Source of the DNA: Leptolyngbyaceae cyanobacterium CSSed165cm_216
GTDB lineage: Bacteria > Cyanobacteriota > Cyanobacteriia > Phormidesmidales > Phormidesmidaceae
DNA: 7,706 bases
Reading direction: 5' to 3'
NCBI GenBank assembly: GCA_007135385.1
Contig: SLIY01000018.1
Coordinates: forward strand, 1-7,706
Shown here: positions 5,786 to 7,706 of the stretch, piece after piece
Layout: every line of letters starts with the position of its first letter
Numbering within the stretch: position 1 is the first letter of the stretch
Translations under genes and position numbers: made by a program
Notes under the pieces: generated by a model
Databases searched by the model: none
What the model saw: only the letters and a program-made list of their open reading frames with translations
What the model was told of the DNA's origin: nothing

Positions 5786-7066
5786 TTAAGGAGATGAAAT
5801 GCGATCATACAAAAGCTTGAGTTGACCATTTTCTATCTGATAAATCCCTAAGGCATCTTCGGGACTATCAGAATTTTTTGAGTCATCGTACAAGCGGATT
5901 TCTATATCATCAGCTTGCGCTAACCAAGGGCTAGATTGCAAAACATTTTGAGCATGAAAATCTTGCACCGGAAAACGTTTATACCAATGCTTCCATGATG
6001 TCTGCCCTCTAAAGAAATCATATTGATCTAATTTCAGTAGTTCTTTGATTCTTATAGTAGGCGTTGAGCCAGTTCCACATTTTCCACCGACTCTAATGAT
6101 AATATGCTGAACTTCGTATGGCAGAGGTGGATATTCGTTGAAATCTAGCCTATATGGCATCCTTTTCTTTCCTATATCTTCAAGAAAAGGTGATCGATTG
6201 TTTGAATCTGTAATGATATATAAATTATTCATAGCTCTTGTTATTGCTACATATAACAATCGCCTCTCTTCATCAATTAAATCTTCAATAGTATCCCCGA
6301 AGATTCGATAAAATATCCAATTGGGATGAATAAGAGGATATCTTCCGTTTACTACATCTAAGAGTATGGCAGTTTCAGCTTCAGAACCTTTATAGCTATG
6401 AGTTGTCGAAATGGTAATTAAATCCTGGAAGGATTTAGGAAAATAACTACGAATTCGCTTTAAGAAACGAGAAAGATCATTTTCGTCAATCTTATATTTT
6501 TGCTCACCGTAGGCAACGCTCCACGGGAGGTTATACATTCGGGCTAATAAGACAATTCTTTCCTGTTGATAAATATGCTTGTTTATAATTCGTAGAACTA
6601 TAGGTGTAATTTTGTCTCCAAACTGTGCTTCCTCTTGAGGAGAAGATCGAAATTGATCAAGATACACTTCTCTCACAGAGCCACGATGGGCTTTATGGCT
6701 TTTGGCAGCTATTCCAAGACCATCCATCAAATGGTTACCCATAGATACGATTGGTTGAGCGGAGCGAAAATTTGTGGAAATATATAATTTGCAAGGAGAT
6801 TCAAATGAATCTTCAAAATTTTCAAAATACTTTAAATCTGATCCCGCAAATCCATTGATTGCTTGCCAGTCATCACCAACACAAAAGAAATTTACATTTG
6901 GGTTTTGCTCTTTGATGCTTTCAATGAGATCATGGAAGAGATTTGAAAAATCTTGATACTCGTCGATCATAATAAACTTAATTTGCTTTAGATCGCCACT
7001 GCCAAGCCGACGATTAAATTTTGTTTGACCGGACTTTTTAGGCCCGAAGCCCTTTGCATTAAGCCA
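5786..7066 (-). pseudogene. UvrD/Rep-type superfamily 1 helicase, C-terminal motor part, separated by a frameshift
   Basis: This frame is open from just after a TGA at 7067-7069 and would continue the upstream fragment 6988-7656 if one base were restored. It starts with G-Q-T-K-F-N-R-R-L-G-S-G-D-L-K-Q-I-K-F and then helicase motif II, DEYQD. Numbering from the internal ATG at 6970: DEYQD 3-7, motif III VGDDWQAINGF 31-41, motif IV TNFRS 66-70, motif V STTHSYKG 188-195, motif VI LLYVAITRA 238-246. These are hallmarks of UvrD/Rep ATPases that unwind DNA. The tail (about 260-394) holds an accessory domain I do not recognise, with a GTGSTPTIRIKELLKL...FF...WKHWYKRF pattern. An ATG at 6970 could start a 394-residue product, but it would lack the ATP-binding motif I and be inactive as a helicase. 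The DNA is AT-rich compared with Uma2 next to it. Confidence 0.85.
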
Positions 7067-7656
7067 TCAAAGTCTTCCTTGCCTTCATTTTCGAGACTGC
7101 TCAAGTACCCTTTGAAAAATAAAACCCCAAGCCCTAGAAATTGAGCCTCAATATCTGTCTCAGACGAGTACGAGGCTATTTCATGCCTTAGATCCTCCAA
7201 GGATAGTTTTTGTTTTCGAGCACGTTGAATAAACTGCTTCATGGCTTTAGAAAAGTCGGATTTAGCCCTTTTCTCAACTTTTTCCCAAATCTCCTCCTCA
7301 GATAATTGATGACATTGACAACCTAAGGCTTCAATCTTATTCTTTAGCAAAGCGGAAAAACTGTTTTCTCCTCCTGCAAAGTCTCTTGGGGTGAATTCTA
7401 AAAAATCAAATTTTTTGTTATTTTTCCAATAATTCCTTTTTTGCGATGTCATCAAGTCATAATCTACATCCCCTTCAAGACCAAAATATTCCAAAATAAT
7501 CACGCGCGATGATCCATTTGGGAAAATCGAGAAGTCAGGTCTATAACTGATTCCATTCCAAGGATACTCTCTCTCATATGCATAGACTAAATGGCTCTTC
7601 CGACCTAGACATGGGAAAGAGGCTCTGAGGGCGAGAAGTGGAGAGAGAAAGAAACG
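6988..7656 (-). pseudogene. Helicase fragment with nuclease-like insert, 5'-truncated and frameshifted
   Basis: The frame is open from after TAG 7657-7659 to TAA 6988-6990. Recognisable similarity begins near 7606: HLVYAYEREYPWNGISYRPDF, then IILEYFG. The spacing of D (7534-7536) and E (7489-7491) recalls the PD-(D/E)XK or Vsr-like insert that some UvrD-type helicases carry between motif I and motif II. After it come KRNYW, FLEFTPRDFA, EEEIWEKV and the helical segment ending KEDFDGLMQRA. True homology stops near 7048, and the last ~20 codons (ASGLKSPVKQ...) are out-of-frame readthrough. The Walker A motif and domain 1A, expected upstream, are absent. GTG 7503 is a formal start but lies inside the nuclease-like domain. 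The fragment was once joined to 5786-7066 as one gene. Confidence 0.8.
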
Positions 7657-7706
7657 CTAGGAAGGGGTGAAGTGTTTGATATACAAGGGATTGGCTAGAA
7701 TTAAAG
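7609..7706. other. Unassigned purine-rich edge sequence, possible mobile-element junction
   Basis: Helicase similarity is lost near 7606. To the right, the plus strand is strongly purine-rich (for example GAGAAGTGGAGAGAGAAAGA within 7632-7653). I find no gene, and the helicase frame meets a TAG at 7657-7659. An insertion or deletion junction close to 7605-7610 would explain the missing helicase N-terminus, but with only ~100 bases I cannot identify an element. Confidence 0.35.

Noticed and set aside
7016..7048. Programmed -1 ribosomal frameshift joining the helicase halves
   Set aside because: The five-A run reads CTA AAA AGT in the upstream frame, which is not a slippery X-XXY-YYZ heptamer, and the gene also lacks its 5' part. 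Decay or sequence error is simpler.

Overview
The window looks like accessory DNA from a cyanobacterium, most likely a filamentous Leptolyngbya/Nodosilinea/Phormidium-type strain. I infer this from five exact HIP1 octamers (GCGATCGC), a Uma2-family gene, and protein families I associate with such genomes. The species cannot be fixed from the sequence alone.

Layout from left to right. Positions 1 to about 120 are the end of an IS256-family insertion sequence: the first 16 codons of its transposase (minus strand) and its terminal repeat. It abuts a large minus-strand gene (106-3900) for an Eco57I-like N6-adenine DNA methyltransferase of the kind found in type IIG restriction and large defence systems. 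That protein ends abruptly in its target-recognition region, and its last four residues appear to be encoded by the IS. A short divergent spacer (3901-4067) separates it from a plus-strand pair of overlapping genes of unknown function (4068-4637 and 4625-4969). A palindromic repeat and a Uma2-family nuclease-like gene (5140-5748) follow. Converging on Uma2 is a broken minus-strand UvrD/Rep-type helicase with a nuclease-like insert (5786 to about 7608). It carries a frameshift and has lost its N-terminal ATP-binding part. The last ~100 bases are purine-rich DNA that I cannot assign.

The most striking observation is one ~67-bp palindromic repeat present three times. One copy is an intergenic hairpin (4974-5040). 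The other two sit inside the methyltransferase gene, in the same orientation and the same reading frame, and each adds about 20 related residues (pattern S-x-G-[IV]-A-V-x-A-x-Q-T...G-T-x-Q-R-x-I-L). They behave like small mobile palindromes that can insert into genes and be translated.

Overall this resembles a decaying defence island. The methyltransferase is cut by an IS, the helicase is frameshifted and lacks its 5' part, and base composition switches abruptly: AT-rich at 1-1140 and after 5750, GC-rich between. The small intact genes in the middle may be the only ones still functioning. I see no RNA genes, CRISPR array or riboswitch.
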